Source: an uncultured Aeriscardovia sp.
GTDB taxonomy: Bacteria > Actinomycetota > Actinomycetes > Actinomycetales > Bifidobacteriaceae
DNA: 64,000 bases
Assembly: GCA_903789525.1 (NCBI GenBank)
Contig: CAIFER010000001.1
Location: 930,001-994,000, forward strand
Direction: 5' to 3'
The notes below the pieces were generated by a model. It had not been told where the DNA came from. It did no database searches and saw nothing but the letters and a program-made list of their open reading frames with translations. A program made the translations under genes and the position numbers. Within the stretch, counting starts at the first letter, position 1. The number at the start of each line of letters is the position of its first letter. This document shows, one piece after another, positions 8,859-18,557 of the stretch.

Positions 8859-9806
8859 TTACCGCCCCAATTCACTCTTCTCACGACGCTGATCTGTGAT
8901 GAGCTGAATAAGTCCCAGGATCAAAGTCATGATGAGAAGAACATACGAAATTGCTGACGCATACGAAATACGTCCGTTGCCAAACGCTTCCGTATAAATG
9001 CGGTACACCAACGTTTCAGTCTGACGATCTGGACCACCAGAAGTCAGGATGAAGACCTGATCGAAGACCTGGAACGAACCGATCAAACCAAAGATAATGA
9101 TGTAATTGAATGTTGGTCGCAAACCTGGAAGTGTAATATGCCAGAATTTCTGCCACGCATTTGCTCCATCAAGTGAAGCCGCCTCATACAGTGACTGATC
9201 AATGCCTTGCAACCCTGCAAGGAAGATGACCATAAAGTAACCGAAATTCTTCCAGACAGTGATCAACACAATAGTGATCATTGCGGTACTTGATGTGCCG
9301 AGCAGATCAAGGTTCTTAATACCGAAAAGACGATTTGCCCAGTAAGGAATAATTCCGACAGCTGGATTAAGGAGGAAGCTCCACGCAATCGCCGCCACAG
9401 TCATTGAAATGATATATGGCAGGAACATCACGGTCCGGAAGAATCCGACACCGTGGATATTCTTACGGTTCAGCAACAGAGCAAGGCACAGAGCAAAAAT
9501 CGTCACTAGAGGTGCGTAAAGAACTGCGTAGAAAACAGTGTTACGAACATCTGTCCAGAAATCCGCTGATGTAAATAATTCTTGATAATTCTTAAAGCCC
9601 ACAAACGGACCGGCCATGTTAATGGTCGAATCGGTCAGTGAGTTAATGAAGGTCTTAATGGCCGGATAGAAGATAAAGACGGTAATGATGATCAATGCCG
9701 GAGCGAGAAACGCGAGCGCGTGAATGGTATTGCGACGGTCAATAACTGACCGATTCTTTTTCAGCTCAGCATTGTTGAAAGTAGCGTCCTTTTCTTGAGC
9801 ACTCAT
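8859..9806 (-). CDS. Sugar ABC transporter permease (MalF type)
   Basis: A 315-residue membrane subunit paired with the MalG-type protein. After a cytoplasmic N-terminal tail of about 30 residues come six hydrophobic segments; the EAA motif is SLYEAASLDGANAWQKFW. The start at 9806 has GAAAGGG about 5 nt upstream. A stem-loop separates it from the binding-protein gene, which should favour higher expression of the binding protein. CUT1 family membership follows from motif and gene order; the substrate is inferred from neighbours. Confidence 0.9.
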   Translation of the reverse strand: MSAQEKDATFNNAELKKNRSVIDRRNTIHALAFLAPALIIITVFIFYPAIKTFINSLTDSTINMAGPFVGFKNYQELFTSADFWTDVRNTVFYAVLYAPLVTIFALCLALLLNRKNIHGVGFFRTVMFLPYIISMTVAAIAWSFLLNPAVGIIPYWANRLFGIKNLDLLGTSSTAMITIVLITVWKNFGYFMVIFLAGLQGIDQSLYEAASLDGANAWQKFWHITLPGLRPTFNYIIIFGLIGSFQVFDQVFILTSGGPDRQTETLVYRIYTEAFGNGRISYASAISYVLLIMTLILGLIQLITDQRREKSELGR

Positions 9807-9836
9807 GACTACCCTTTCAACACGTTATGGAAGAAA

Positions 9837-9877
9837 GGGGCAGCGAAAAACATCTCTCGTGAGATATTCGCCGCCCC
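9837..9877 (-). promoter_or_regulatory. Intercistronic stem-loop between binding protein and permeases
   Basis: GGGGCAGCGAA pairs with TTCGCCGCCCC, and inside it ATCTC pairs with GAGAT, giving a long two-part hairpin. No T-run follows on the minus strand, so it is better read as an RNA-stabilising or partial attenuation hairpin than as a full terminator. Confidence 0.5.
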
Positions 9878-9914
9878 ATACAGATCACGCAGATATTAAA
9901 GAAGAAGCAAAGAA

Positions 9915-11234
9915 TTACTTCTCATACTGATCGATGTAACCCTGCATCTTCTGAGCACCCGCCTGCAAAAGCGGTTGAATCGGCTTCTTGGTGCGTGCGA
10001 CATTCTGAGAAATGCCATCAAGGGTTGCAGAAATATCCGCGAATCCTCCATTGAGACCTGCAATAGCAATGTAAGAAGTTGGAGTCCAGGAAACGAACTT
10101 TGCAATAATTGGACGCTTGCTCAGCTCAGAAGCCTTCACTGTGCTGTTGTTCGGTGGATATGCAGAACCAAGAGACCACTTCACCTGATTGGCATGATTG
10201 TTATAGAACTTGAAGAACTCGTAAATGCCCTTCTTCTTCGCTTGATCCTTCACCTGAGAAGTCATCCACCAATACAGTCCAGTTGAGCCCTTGTTAGAAC
10301 CATGAGTTCCATCGAGGAAGGTATATGTGCCAGAGCCATTCGGAACGGCAAAGACATCATGATCGATTCCCTTAGAGGTTGCAGCTTGATCCTCCCAAGG
10401 ACCTTCAATCATCATTGCGGACTGACCAGATTCAAATGAAGCACGGGCAGAAGTATCATCCATGCCAGTCTTTGAATATCCACCCGCATAGAACTGACGC
10501 ATCTTTGTCAGGAACGCGACGTTCTCAGCAGAATTCAGTGTGACCTTATGCTTACCTGTCGCCATATAGAGGCCGCTGCCGTTACCCTTGATATAGTTTG
10601 CCCAACCAACATCTGGCAAAGCAATACCATATTGCTTCTTACCATTCTTTGTGGTTGTCAGCTTCTTTGCAATGTCAAGGAGTTGATCCCATGTCTTTGG
10701 ATAATCTTTTTCTGTCAGTCCAGCTGCCTTCCACATCTTGGTGTTATAGAAGACTGCAATTGACGAGTAAGCCATTGGGACAGCGCACTGCTGCTTCTTA
10801 CCTTGAACAGTGAACTCAGTCTGCTTCGTCACAGACGGATAATAATCATCCGTTCCATTTGATTTATTGTTATAGAAATCCTGAACGCACTGGAATGTTC
10901 CATCGTGCACCCAGCCTTGACCATTATCAGCGCCAGTCGTCACGATATCTGGGCCATTGCCAGAGGAGATCTTCGTGACCATGGTCTCACCAATGGTGCT
11001 CCATGGTTGAAGCTGAGCCTTTACAACGTACTTCTTTTGAGACTTATTGAAGTCTTTAGCAATAGATTCCAAGGTCTTGCCATCGGCCTCAGAGAATCCA
11101 TGCCACATGATGATCTGAATCTTGCCGTCTTTGGTCATTGAATTAGAGCTGTTACCGCAAGCAGAGAGAGCTACCCCTCCCCCGAGCAGTGTTGCCAAGC
11201 TCACCAGAGTTGTTGCAATTTTACTGACTCGCAT
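9915..11234 (-). CDS. Sugar-binding lipoprotein of ABC importer
   Basis: A 439-residue extracellular solute-binding protein (family 1). The signal peptide ends in the lipobox ALSAC with the lipidated Cys at residue 26. The mature part starts with a polar linker and IIMWHGFSEADGK, typical of oligosaccharide-binding proteins. The ORF track starts at 11333, but the signal peptide and an AGGGAAAGAG ribosome site point to ATG at 11234. It is first in an operon with the two permeases. Two tandem operators lie about 100 bp upstream. It probably captures arabinan-derived oligosaccharides at the cell surface. Confidence 0.9.
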   Translation of the reverse strand: MRVSKIATTLVSLATLLGGGVALSACGNSSNSMTKDGKIQIIMWHGFSEADGKTLESIAKDFNKSQKKYVVKAQLQPWSTIGETMVTKISSGNGPDIVTTGADNGQGWVHDGTFQCVQDFYNNKSNGTDDYYPSVTKQTEFTVQGKKQQCAVPMAYSSIAVFYNTKMWKAAGLTEKDYPKTWDQLLDIAKKLTTTKNGKKQYGIALPDVGWANYIKGNGSGLYMATGKHKVTLNSAENVAFLTKMRQFYAGGYSKTGMDDTSARASFESGQSAMMIEGPWEDQAATSKGIDHDVFAVPNGSGTYTFLDGTHGSNKGSTGLYWWMTSQVKDQAKKKGIYEFFKFYNNHANQVKWSLGSAYPPNNSTVKASELSKRPIIAKFVSWTPTSYIAIAGLNGGFADISATLDGISQNVARTKKPIQPLLQAGAQKMQGYIDQYEK

Positions 11235-11333
11235 GTTTTCTCTTTCCCTGCGAACTTTCTGCTGATCATTCAACAGAAGAATTCGCTCAAAATTGTGTAT
11301 TCCTCTTTGAATCCTTACACCGCCAAATCGCAA

Positions 11334-11363
11334 TTTCTAACGTTGCAATTTCTAACGTTGTAA
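11334..11363 (-). promoter_or_regulatory. Tandem 15-bp LacI-type operators
   Basis: TTTCTAACGTTGCAA is followed directly by TTTCTAACGTTGTAA, two copies with one difference and no gap. The centre AACGTT is the usual LacI-family core. The block lies 100 bp upstream of the binding-protein start. The same 15-mer occurs at 12655, and a variant at 12491. Confidence 0.65.
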
Positions 11364-11448
11364 TTTTTAATATAGATAATTTTTGTCAGCTACGCAATAC
11401 CCTTCACAAACTCACACAAGTTTTGTGACTATTGCTCAACGTCGATTA

Positions 11449-12453
11449 TCACAATTGCCGTGGCTTTCCATCTGGAGGCAAGATATCAGTCGTCTGTGGG
11501 GTCCAACGCGTGGCAGGACAAGGTTGCCCAAAATCAGGCATTCCGTCATCTTTCCAGTGCACTTCAGTTACACAAGCGTGCCGGTTAGGATCAGCTAACG
11601 GATCGCCGACGATATGCGTGTAATCGCGGCAATGATAGACCATCAGCGTCTTTGTTCCGTCTTCAGAAACGGTGAAGCAGTTATGCCCCGGTCCATACTG
11701 ATGGTTTGCTGCACACGTTGCGAATACTGGCTTTTCAGACTTCGTCCATGAAGCCGGATCGAGCAGATCAGAACCGAGACGAGCACTCAAAAGTCCGACA
11801 GCATACGGAACGCCAGTTCCAGAAGCCGAATATGTGATAAAGACGCGATCACCGTGAACGAGAATAGCTGGCCCTTCATTGACCTTGAAATCAATGCATT
11901 CCCAGTCATATTCAGGCTTGGAGAGCATAACTGGTTTACTCTTCAACGTCCACGGATTCTCCATCGTTGCAATATAAAGATTCGAATTACCCTCGATATT
12001 CGGATCTTTCTGAGCCCACACAAGATATTGAACGCCGTTAATAACTTCCGTCGTTGCATCCAGAGAGAACGTATCCCACTGCGTGCGAACCTGGCCTTTT
12101 TCTATCCATGTACCGGTCATCGGATCTTCTGAATCATTTTCCAGCACGTAGATACGGTGCGTCGGCAGCTGATCAGGCGAAAAACTCTGTTGTGCAGCAG
12201 CGAAGTAAATGTACCACTTACCGTCAATCCAATGCAGTTCTGGAGCCCAGATATATTTGCTCATCGGTCCAGAATCGTGCTTGTGCCAGATCTCCTTCTC
12301 CGGTGCAGCTTGAAGGTCATTCAGGTGATGCGCAGCTCTCAGACAGATGCGATCATAGGCCGGATATGAACCTGTAAAGTAATACAGGCCATTATGTCGG
12401 ATTACCCACGGATCAGCTCTCTGCAGAACTAGTGGATTTTGATAGACAACCAT
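11449..12453 (-). CDS. GH43 exo-arabinofuranosidase-like enzyme
   Basis: A 334-residue single-domain five-bladed propeller. The base Asp is in LQRADPWVIRHNGLYYFTGS near residue 14; the middle motif is WAPELHWIDGKWYIYFAA; the acid Glu is in VNEGPAILVHGDR. The compact size and the sequence around the first blade resemble GH43 subfamily 26 exo-alpha-1,5-L-arabinofuranosidases, but that subfamily call is from memory. No signal peptide, so it is cytoplasmic and would trim imported arabino-oligosaccharides. A GGAGAGGAC ribosome site supports the start. It is divergent from the lipoprotein GH43 gene, with operators in between. Confidence 0.82.
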   Translation of the reverse strand: MVVYQNPLVLQRADPWVIRHNGLYYFTGSYPAYDRICLRAAHHLNDLQAAPEKEIWHKHDSGPMSKYIWAPELHWIDGKWYIYFAAAQQSFSPDQLPTHRIYVLENDSEDPMTGTWIEKGQVRTQWDTFSLDATTEVINGVQYLVWAQKDPNIEGNSNLYIATMENPWTLKSKPVMLSKPEYDWECIDFKVNEGPAILVHGDRVFITYSASGTGVPYAVGLLSARLGSDLLDPASWTKSEKPVFATCAANHQYGPGHNCFTVSEDGTKTLMVYHCRDYTHIVGDPLADPNRHACVTEVHWKDDGMPDFGQPCPATRWTPQTTDILPPDGKPRQL

Positions 12454-12490
12454 GTCCTCTCCAAATCAAGTAATCATTGAATTATCGTTG

Positions 12491-12505
12491 TTTACAACGA
12501 TGTAA
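12491..12505. promoter_or_regulatory. LacI-type operator in divergent promoter region
   Basis: TTTACAACGATGTAA matches 12 of 15 bases of TTTCTAACGTTGTAA. It overlaps an inverted repeat, ATCGTTGTTTACAACGAT (12484-12501), whose two arms match apart from the centre. It lies 38 bp from the start of the leftward GH43 gene. Confidence 0.55.
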
Positions 12506-12654
12506 TTATATCTTATCTATTTTCGCATGCCTGTCTAGCCAATCACGCAACCTTTTCCCAGTAGAAAGCAAGAATATGCCAATTCCACGTCACATAAAGC
12601 GAATCATTATGTCGAAATGAATAAATCTCCATTTGTACAGAGCCTTCCAAATAA

Positions 12655-12669
12655 TTTCTAACGTTGTAA
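12655..12669 (+). promoter_or_regulatory. LacI-type operator before lipoprotein GH43 gene
   Basis: TTTCTAACGTTGTAA, identical to the second tandem site at 11349-11363, lies about 33 bp before the likely start codon, where a repressor would cover the transcription start. Confidence 0.65.
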
Positions 12670-12702
12670 AATATGAGTTACTCAACGAATGGGGATTCAA
12701 TG

Positions 12703-14307
12703 ATGAAACACATTTCGAATTTTCCGCATTGCATTATTTCTCATCAGCATACTGATAGTAAAATGAGCGCTCATCATACTTTTACGCGTGTTATCGCTGA
12801 AATTCTTTGTGCGATACTCGGACTGACAACTGCTGCTTGTGGAAACTCTTCTACAGCGCAATCTGCCGTCGCAGAAAGTGACCGCGTAAGCGTCCATGAC
12901 CCTTCTATTGCTTACGACAAGACTTCCAAGTCCTTCTACGTTTTTGGATCACATCGTGCTTACGCCACTAGCAAGGATGCTGTTCACTGGTCAACTTTTA
13001 CAAATAATCTCAGTAACCACTACTACACAATTCTTGGTTCAATCTGGGATAAATGGCCTTCTCTTCCAACAAACCCCAACATCAAGGGAAATATGTGGGC
13101 GCCGGATGTATCGTATAATCCCGTTATGCACAAATGGTGCATGTATCTTGCGCTCAATGGAGACCAACAGAAATCAGTAATTGTGCTCTTAACCGCTGAT
13201 GGCCCTCACAAGAATTGGAAATACGAAGGACCAGTTGTCTATTCTGGCTTCGATTCTAGCGACGTCACTGAGACTGATGTGCCTCGAGTACTCGGTAAAA
13301 ATGCTGATCTTTCACGTTACCAATCAGTCGAAGATACACGAATTAATGCGATTGATCCGTGTGTGAAGTGGGATAAAGACGGACATCCGTGGATGAGCTT
13401 TGGTTCTTGGTTTGGAGGTATCTATCTTCTTCGCCTTAATCCTCAAACTGGTTTCCGCGATTACACGGTCCACTACCGCACCGTTCCAGATAAGTCCGAT
13501 GCTTATTACGGTCATAAAATCGCCGGAGGTTACGGCAACTCCGGAGAGGGTTCTGCGCTGATGAACGTAGGCCAATGGTGGTATCTCTTCCTGTCTTATG
13601 GGAAATTGACACAAACAGGTGGATATCAGATCCGTTTATTCCGCTCCAAATCAATCACAGGGCCATACGAAGACGAGGCTGGCAACAAAGCTGTTGCAGA
13701 TATGTCATCACCAAATAACTGGTCTGACACAACAGGAATCCGTCTTCTTTCTTCATATCAATGGCCAGGAAGCTCTTCAAAGCACATAGAGGTTGCACAA
13801 GGAGGCAATTCCGTCATCTCTGCTCGTGGAATGATCTTGATGTGCTATCACACGCGTTTTGCTAATACAGGCGAAATGCACCAAATTCGAGTTCGTCAAC
13901 TTCTCCGTACCGCTAACGGGTGGCTGACAGCAGCCCCCTATGAGTATGAGGGAACACCAGCAAAAATCTCGGGCTATTCCCACAAAGACTATGTAGGCAC
14001 GTACAGGATGATCACACATTCGCCGCTCTCTGCGTATAACGGCCGCAAATCCGTCAACTCGAAAGCACTGTTCGGCGTCAACAAACCTCAAGTTATCATT
14101 CTCCATGCTGACGGAAAAGTTAGTGGAACTCATACCGGATCATGGTCTGCGATACAGGGATCAAACACTATGCGTCTCGTTCTCAACGGTAAAACATACG
14201 AAGGCGCATTCGCCCTTCTGCCTACTGAGACAACTGGTAAGCGAGTTATGACTTTCACCGCAATAGGACAAAACATCAGTATTTGGGGAACTAAGGCAAC
14301 CAAATGA
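12703..14307 (+). CDS. GH43 endo-arabinanase-like lipoprotein
   Basis: A secreted enzyme anchored by a lipobox (LTTAAC). The propeller begins VHDPSIAYDKTSKSFYVFGS with the base Asp, continues with MWAPDVSYNPVMHKWCMYLA, and the acid Glu lies in NSGEGSALMNVGQWWYLF. A C-terminal beta domain of about 110 residues follows, ending SIWGTKATK, as in GH43 endo-1,5-alpha-L-arabinanases with the GH43_C domain. The start is uncertain: ATG 12703 has GGGGA upstream, while ATG 12763 would give a more normal 25-residue signal peptide. The stop overlaps the next start (ATGA), so the two paralogues are translated together. Confidence 0.82.
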   Translation: MKHISNFPHCIISHQHTDSKMSAHHTFTRVIAEILCAILGLTTAACGNSSTAQSAVAESDRVSVHDPSIAYDKTSKSFYVFGSHRAYATSKDAVHWSTFTNNLSNHYYTILGSIWDKWPSLPTNPNIKGNMWAPDVSYNPVMHKWCMYLALNGDQQKSVIVLLTADGPHKNWKYEGPVVYSGFDSSDVTETDVPRVLGKNADLSRYQSVEDTRINAIDPCVKWDKDGHPWMSFGSWFGGIYLLRLNPQTGFRDYTVHYRTVPDKSDAYYGHKIAGGYGNSGEGSALMNVGQWWYLFLSYGKLTQTGGYQIRLFRSKSITGPYEDEAGNKAVADMSSPNNWSDTTGIRLLSSYQWPGSSSKHIEVAQGGNSVISARGMILMCYHTRFANTGEMHQIRVRQLLRTANGWLTAAPYEYEGTPAKISGYSHKDYVGTYRMITHSPLSAYNGRKSVNSKALFGVNKPQVIILHADGKVSGTHTGSWSAIQGSNTMRLVLNGKTYEGAFALLPTETTGKRVMTFTAIGQNISIWGTKATK

Positions 14308-15950
14308 CATTCACTAACGCTTTTAACACACGATTCCCACAGATCCATGATCCTGCAATTATTCCCTTCGACGGGAAGTTCCTCATTATGGGGACACAGA
14401 GACGTTACGCCGTGAGCAGTGACCTCATTCACTGGACTCAATTGCACAATAACTTGACTGATGACCCGCAATCAGCCCTTGCACATGCATGGAAAGCATG
14501 GCCGTACTCGCCGGCGAATCCACACTTGGAAGCAAATACATGGGCACCCGATTGCATTTGGAACCCGGTCATGGGTAAATGGTGCCAATACATGAGTGTG
14601 AATGGTGATCATTATCAATCCGTTATTGAGCTACTAACCGCCGATCATTTAGACGGGAAGTGGCAGGACGCAGGTCCGGTCATCTATTCAGGATTCTCTC
14701 CTCACACTGCTGACCGCACTGATGTGCCGCGTATCCTCGATTCTCATGCTGACCTTACACGTTATCAGTCGCTAACCGACACGCGTATCAACGCAATCGA
14801 TGCAGGGCTCGTATGGGATGAGAACGGTAAACTATGGATGGATTTCGGCTCGTGGTTCGGTGGCGTATGGATGATTCAGCTTGATCCTCACACCGGCAAA
14901 CGCGATACAACAGTCACGTATCCACTCGTTAAGAATGTGTCTGATCCCTACTACGGCATCAAAATCGCTGGTGGCAATTGGGTCTCCGGCGAAGGTTCGT
15001 ATATCCGCCGAATTGGCCGATGGTGGTATCTGTTCCTTTCTTATGGAGAGCTAACGCAACGCGGCGGCTACCAAATTCGCGTTTTCCGGTCAACCTCAGC
15101 TCACGGCCCATTCGTCGATCAAAACGGCCAGTCAGCAATCGCTCTTCATCCTATTCATAAGAATTGGGAAGAGAAGACAGGGCTCCGCTTAATGGGTTCA
15201 TGGGCATGGACTGCTTCAGACACACTCGATGCCCGGGCTCAAGGGTCAGGTCAAGAAAAACTCGCTCGAATCGAAGTCTCTCAAGGCCATAATTCGGTCT
15301 TAGGTCCACTGAAGAGATCGCAACTTCGTCATCCGTCCTCTTTCCAATCACATCTTGTAGATCAACAGACCGCTTTTATTGTGTATCACACTCGTTTTGC
15401 TGATCTGGAACCTCATACCCGTTACTCAAACGGTCATGATTACTACGAAAGTCGAATTCGCGAACTTGTCACTACTCCTAACGGATGGATCACTGCTGTC
15501 CCATTCCTTTATCAGGGCACTCTCTCCAGCGACCCACAAGCAAGAGTCGAACCTGACAAGGTGATCGGCGCATACGAGATCGTTGCCCACGACCCTGACC
15601 ACTCATTTGACGGCACACTTGAGTCAGATGGGAATCTCTATGGAGTCAATCGCCCGCAGTCTGTGTATATGAAACAAAACGGCTCTCTTATAACGTCAAA
15701 TTCTCGTACTGTGGGCACATGGCGTATCCAACAAGCCCACAAAGATGAAGCAGCCAATATTGAGATTGTATTGACCAATCCACTCCCCTCAATACCTGCA
15801 GGATCATATTCAGGTCGAATCATGAAACTTCCCGATGAAACAGGCGATCTTGAGAAAGGTGAAACCGGCACACCTCGCATCTGCTGGAGTGCAGTCGGAC
15901 AAAACAGATGCGTCTGGGGAGCTAGAATCACCTCTCCGATTCAAGACTGA
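14304..15950 (+). CDS. GH43 endo-arabinanase-like protein, no signal peptide
   Basis: A 548-residue paralogue of the preceding gene along its whole propeller and C-terminal domain (FPQIHDPAIIPFDGKFLIMG, TWAPDCIWNPVMGKWCQYMS, SGEGSYIRRIGRWWYLFLSY), but lacking a signal peptide. An insertion of about 45 residues sits around residues 310-355. It overlaps the upstream gene by 4 nt. The pair suggests division of labour: the lipoprotein cuts arabinan outside and this one cuts imported fragments inside. All three catalytic-type acidic residues are present. Substrate specificity is inferred from family and context. Confidence 0.82.
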   Translation: MTFTNAFNTRFPQIHDPAIIPFDGKFLIMGTQRRYAVSSDLIHWTQLHNNLTDDPQSALAHAWKAWPYSPANPHLEANTWAPDCIWNPVMGKWCQYMSVNGDHYQSVIELLTADHLDGKWQDAGPVIYSGFSPHTADRTDVPRILDSHADLTRYQSLTDTRINAIDAGLVWDENGKLWMDFGSWFGGVWMIQLDPHTGKRDTTVTYPLVKNVSDPYYGIKIAGGNWVSGEGSYIRRIGRWWYLFLSYGELTQRGGYQIRVFRSTSAHGPFVDQNGQSAIALHPIHKNWEEKTGLRLMGSWAWTASDTLDARAQGSGQEKLARIEVSQGHNSVLGPLKRSQLRHPSSFQSHLVDQQTAFIVYHTRFADLEPHTRYSNGHDYYESRIRELVTTPNGWITAVPFLYQGTLSSDPQARVEPDKVIGAYEIVAHDPDHSFDGTLESDGNLYGVNRPQSVYMKQNGSLITSNSRTVGTWRIQQAHKDEAANIEIVLTNPLPSIPAGSYSGRIMKLPDETGDLEKGETGTPRICWSAVGQNRCVWGARITSPIQD

Positions 15951-15968
15951 TTGATAATCAGCAGATAA

Positions 15969-17039
15969 TCATACAATCTCTTGAGATCCTGCTTCTGGGC
16001 CACTTCTCTTTGCCGACTTGCGTAGCACAAGGCTAGAAGTGACGACTCGGTTCACGTACCCGTCTTGTCCAGCTAGAGATGGGGTCTTCCCCTGAATTCG
16101 CGCGATGAGCGTCGCTACACTCAATCGCGCCACGGCTGACAAATTTGGCGAGACAGACGCCAGTGGTGGTGTCAAATACTGTGAATCGTCGTTGTTATCA
16201 AAACCGATCACTGAGATATCGTCTGGGATAGAAAGTCCCTTGAGTTCGATAGCGTGAATCGCACCTGCCGCAAGCATATCGTTGAACGCGATGACGCCAT
16301 CGATCTTTACGCCTTGATCCAGCAGCCGAGACATAGCTTCAAATCCGTCATCACGATGCCACATCTCCGAGGGCACGAGATAACGCGGATTCAATTGCAA
16401 ACCCGCTTCCTCGAGCGCCTGAATATACCCCTGCAACCGCAAATACGCAGTACCGTTTTTCTCGCCTTCATGCACGCCAAGCGCCACAATATGCCGGCAT
16501 CCCGAGCGAATAAGGTACGTGGTTGCTCTCTTCACACTCTCGATATTTTCCGTACCAATGTAATCAATCGGACCATGCGTCACTCTCTCCCCGATCACCA
16601 CGAGCGGATAATCGACACGAAACAGATTGATATCCTTTTGCCCGAGCTCCAGAGGACTGAAAATCATGCCATCACTGACCGAATTGACGTCTCCTTGAAG
16701 TGCCTCAACTTCGCTTTGACGGGAATAGAGTGTCGGCCGAATCAGAACGTGGAATCCTGACTGGTGAGCCTCGGCAATGACTAGCGTCGACAGCTCAGCA
16801 AAATACGGCATGCGAATATCTGGGACAGCAAGCGTGATCAGTCCGTGGCGACCGGAGCGAAGATTGCGAGCGGTTGTATTGACCGTGTACCCGAGGTCCT
16901 TAATCGTCTTATTGACCTTGGCACGAGTTTGATCGGAAACGAAACGAAAATTATTGACGACGTTTGAAACTGTTTTGAGGGACACACCTGCCTTCTGGGC
17001 AACATCTTTCATTGTGACCCGTGACTTCTGCGCCGTCAT
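15969..17039 (-). CDS. LacI family transcriptional regulator of arabinan locus
   Basis: A 356-residue repressor. The N-terminal helix-turn-helix reads TMKDVAQKAGVSLKTVSNVV, with the hinge helix after it, then a periplasmic-binding-protein-like sensor domain (NDMLAAGAIHAIELKGL, SVIGFDNNDDSQYL). The start has a GGAGGTTAGAAG ribosome site. It closes the GH43 gene block and converges with it, so it is the natural candidate for binding the TTTCTAACGTTGTAA sites in the 11-12.7 kb region. The effector is probably an arabino-oligosaccharide or arabinose, which is inference. Confidence 0.88.
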   Translation of the reverse strand: MTAQKSRVTMKDVAQKAGVSLKTVSNVVNNFRFVSDQTRAKVNKTIKDLGYTVNTTARNLRSGRHGLITLAVPDIRMPYFAELSTLVIAEAHQSGFHVLIRPTLYSRQSEVEALQGDVNSVSDGMIFSPLELGQKDINLFRVDYPLVVIGERVTHGPIDYIGTENIESVKRATTYLIRSGCRHIVALGVHEGEKNGTAYLRLQGYIQALEEAGLQLNPRYLVPSEMWHRDDGFEAMSRLLDQGVKIDGVIAFNDMLAAGAIHAIELKGLSIPDDISVIGFDNNDDSQYLTPPLASVSPNLSAVARLSVATLIARIQGKTPSLAGQDGYVNRVVTSSLVLRKSAKRSGPEAGSQEIV

Positions 17040-17222
17040 CTTCTTCTAACCTCCATCTCATTTTCTTAGTGCATACAATCTCTCGTCTCTTTTTGAAAGC
17101 GCCGTAAAACGCATTCCTTCAGCCTTTAAAATATCTCAGGGCGTTGAGGCATATATACGCTTTATTGTGGATCACCACTGCGAATACTGCCAAATCTCAC
17201 ATTTTCTCTTTCGATTGTGAAG

Positions 17223-18557
17223 TCAATTGTGAAGTGGGTCAAAAGGTGGGACGAGAGCACACAAGAGAGCTTCTAAATCAAGTTGAGCTGATCCATTGCC
17301 CTGAATGCGACGACGTGCCTTTTCGACTGCTTGGAGCCGGTCAATCGCCTGTCGAGGACTGAGCCGGATGGCAAGATTCTGCACTGCCGTCCGATTTTCA
17401 ACGTTGACGATCCCTGCACTGCCTGCAGCATCAGCTTGGAGGACACAGATATCCCGATACACCGATGCGATGTCATTGAGCACACGATCGTAAATATCGC
17501 GCTCCACACGAGTAGCCTCACGGCGCTGATCAGCAGCTTTCCCCACTGCATCGTTGTATGCCCCACGCAGCGCTGGTGGAATATCACGAGTCGACTTCAG
17601 TCCATTTTCCACCAAAAACTGCTGGCTCTTCTGTTCAGACCGCTGCTGGACCTCGTTTTTTGCCTGCGCTCGCGCTGAATCGACAATCTTTCCAGCGAGG
17701 ACAACGCCATCAGATGACCTGCGTAGACCAAGCACACCACGCACCGTCACGCCCCGATCGCGGACCATTTGCCGATTAAGCGCATATAACACCGCCAAGC
17801 CGATGTGGCCTTGAGCAATGCGGGCATCCTGCCGAGCGATTTCCGGGGTCAGCGGCAGACCGTCATCACCATGAGCAGTTTGCTTACCAGATTTCTTCGA
17901 CTTCGTTTGCCGGTTCGCATGTGCTCGATGGGCTGCTAGGCGCGTCTTCGCAAAATGAGAATCAGGACCATACTGTGCCAATAGAAAATCAGTCACTTCA
18001 TCCGTTGATGGCACTGCCAGCGTTACGAGCCGACACCGCGAGCGAATAGTCGGCAGCACATCTTGCGCGCCTGGAGCGCACAAGATCCACATCGTGTGTG
18101 GGGCCGGCTCTTCGACCTCCTTGAGCAGCACATTCGTTGTCCGCTCTGTCATACGATCGACGTCTTCGATGATCATGATGCGCCATGGTCCGAGCGATGG
18201 CATTTGTTCCGAACTTTCGACGAGCGCACGCACTTGATCGATCGTGATCGTGACACCGCTCGTGGAGAGAACTGTGACGTCTGGATGTGTGCGAGCCAGG
18301 ACACTGCGGCAGCTCTTACACGTCCCATCTCCCCCGTTCGGGCATTCCAGTGCAGCTGCAAACGCGAGCGCTACGTTGACCCTTCCCGACCCTGGAGGGC
18401 CCGTCAAAAGCCATGATTGGGCAAGTTCTTCGGGATGCTTGACTTCATGCTGGAGCTGAGCGATCACTTTCTTCTGTCCGACAATCGAACTCCACACACC
18501 TTGCGATTGCGATGGTGCTGTCTTCGACGTCGCAGCTGCCGTCTTCTCTTCACTCAT
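17223..18557 (-). CDS. holB: DNA polymerase III subunit delta'
   Basis: A 444-residue clamp-loader subunit. It has a degenerate Walker A, GPPGSGRVN, as expected for non-hydrolysing delta', a zinc-binding cluster CPNGGDGTCKSC, and the SRC motif in TIRSRCR. It loads the sliding clamp onto primed DNA. The start overlaps the thymidylate kinase stop by 4 nt (ATGA), so the two are co-translated. The topA-tmk-holB order is common in bifidobacteria and relatives. Longer than many delta' subunits because of a charged linker in the middle. Confidence 0.92.
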   Translation of the reverse strand: MSEEKTAAATSKTAPSQSQGVWSSIVGQKKVIAQLQHEVKHPEELAQSWLLTGPPGSGRVNVALAFAAALECPNGGDGTCKSCRSVLARTHPDVTVLSTSGVTITIDQVRALVESSEQMPSLGPWRIMIIEDVDRMTERTTNVLLKEVEEPAPHTMWILCAPGAQDVLPTIRSRCRLVTLAVPSTDEVTDFLLAQYGPDSHFAKTRLAAHRAHANRQTKSKKSGKQTAHGDDGLPLTPEIARQDARIAQGHIGLAVLYALNRQMVRDRGVTVRGVLGLRRSSDGVVLAGKIVDSARAQAKNEVQQRSEQKSQQFLVENGLKSTRDIPPALRGAYNDAVGKAADQRREATRVERDIYDRVLNDIASVYRDICVLQADAAGSAGIVNVENRTAVQNLAIRLSPRQAIDRLQAVEKARRRIQGNGSAQLDLEALLCALVPPFDPLHN

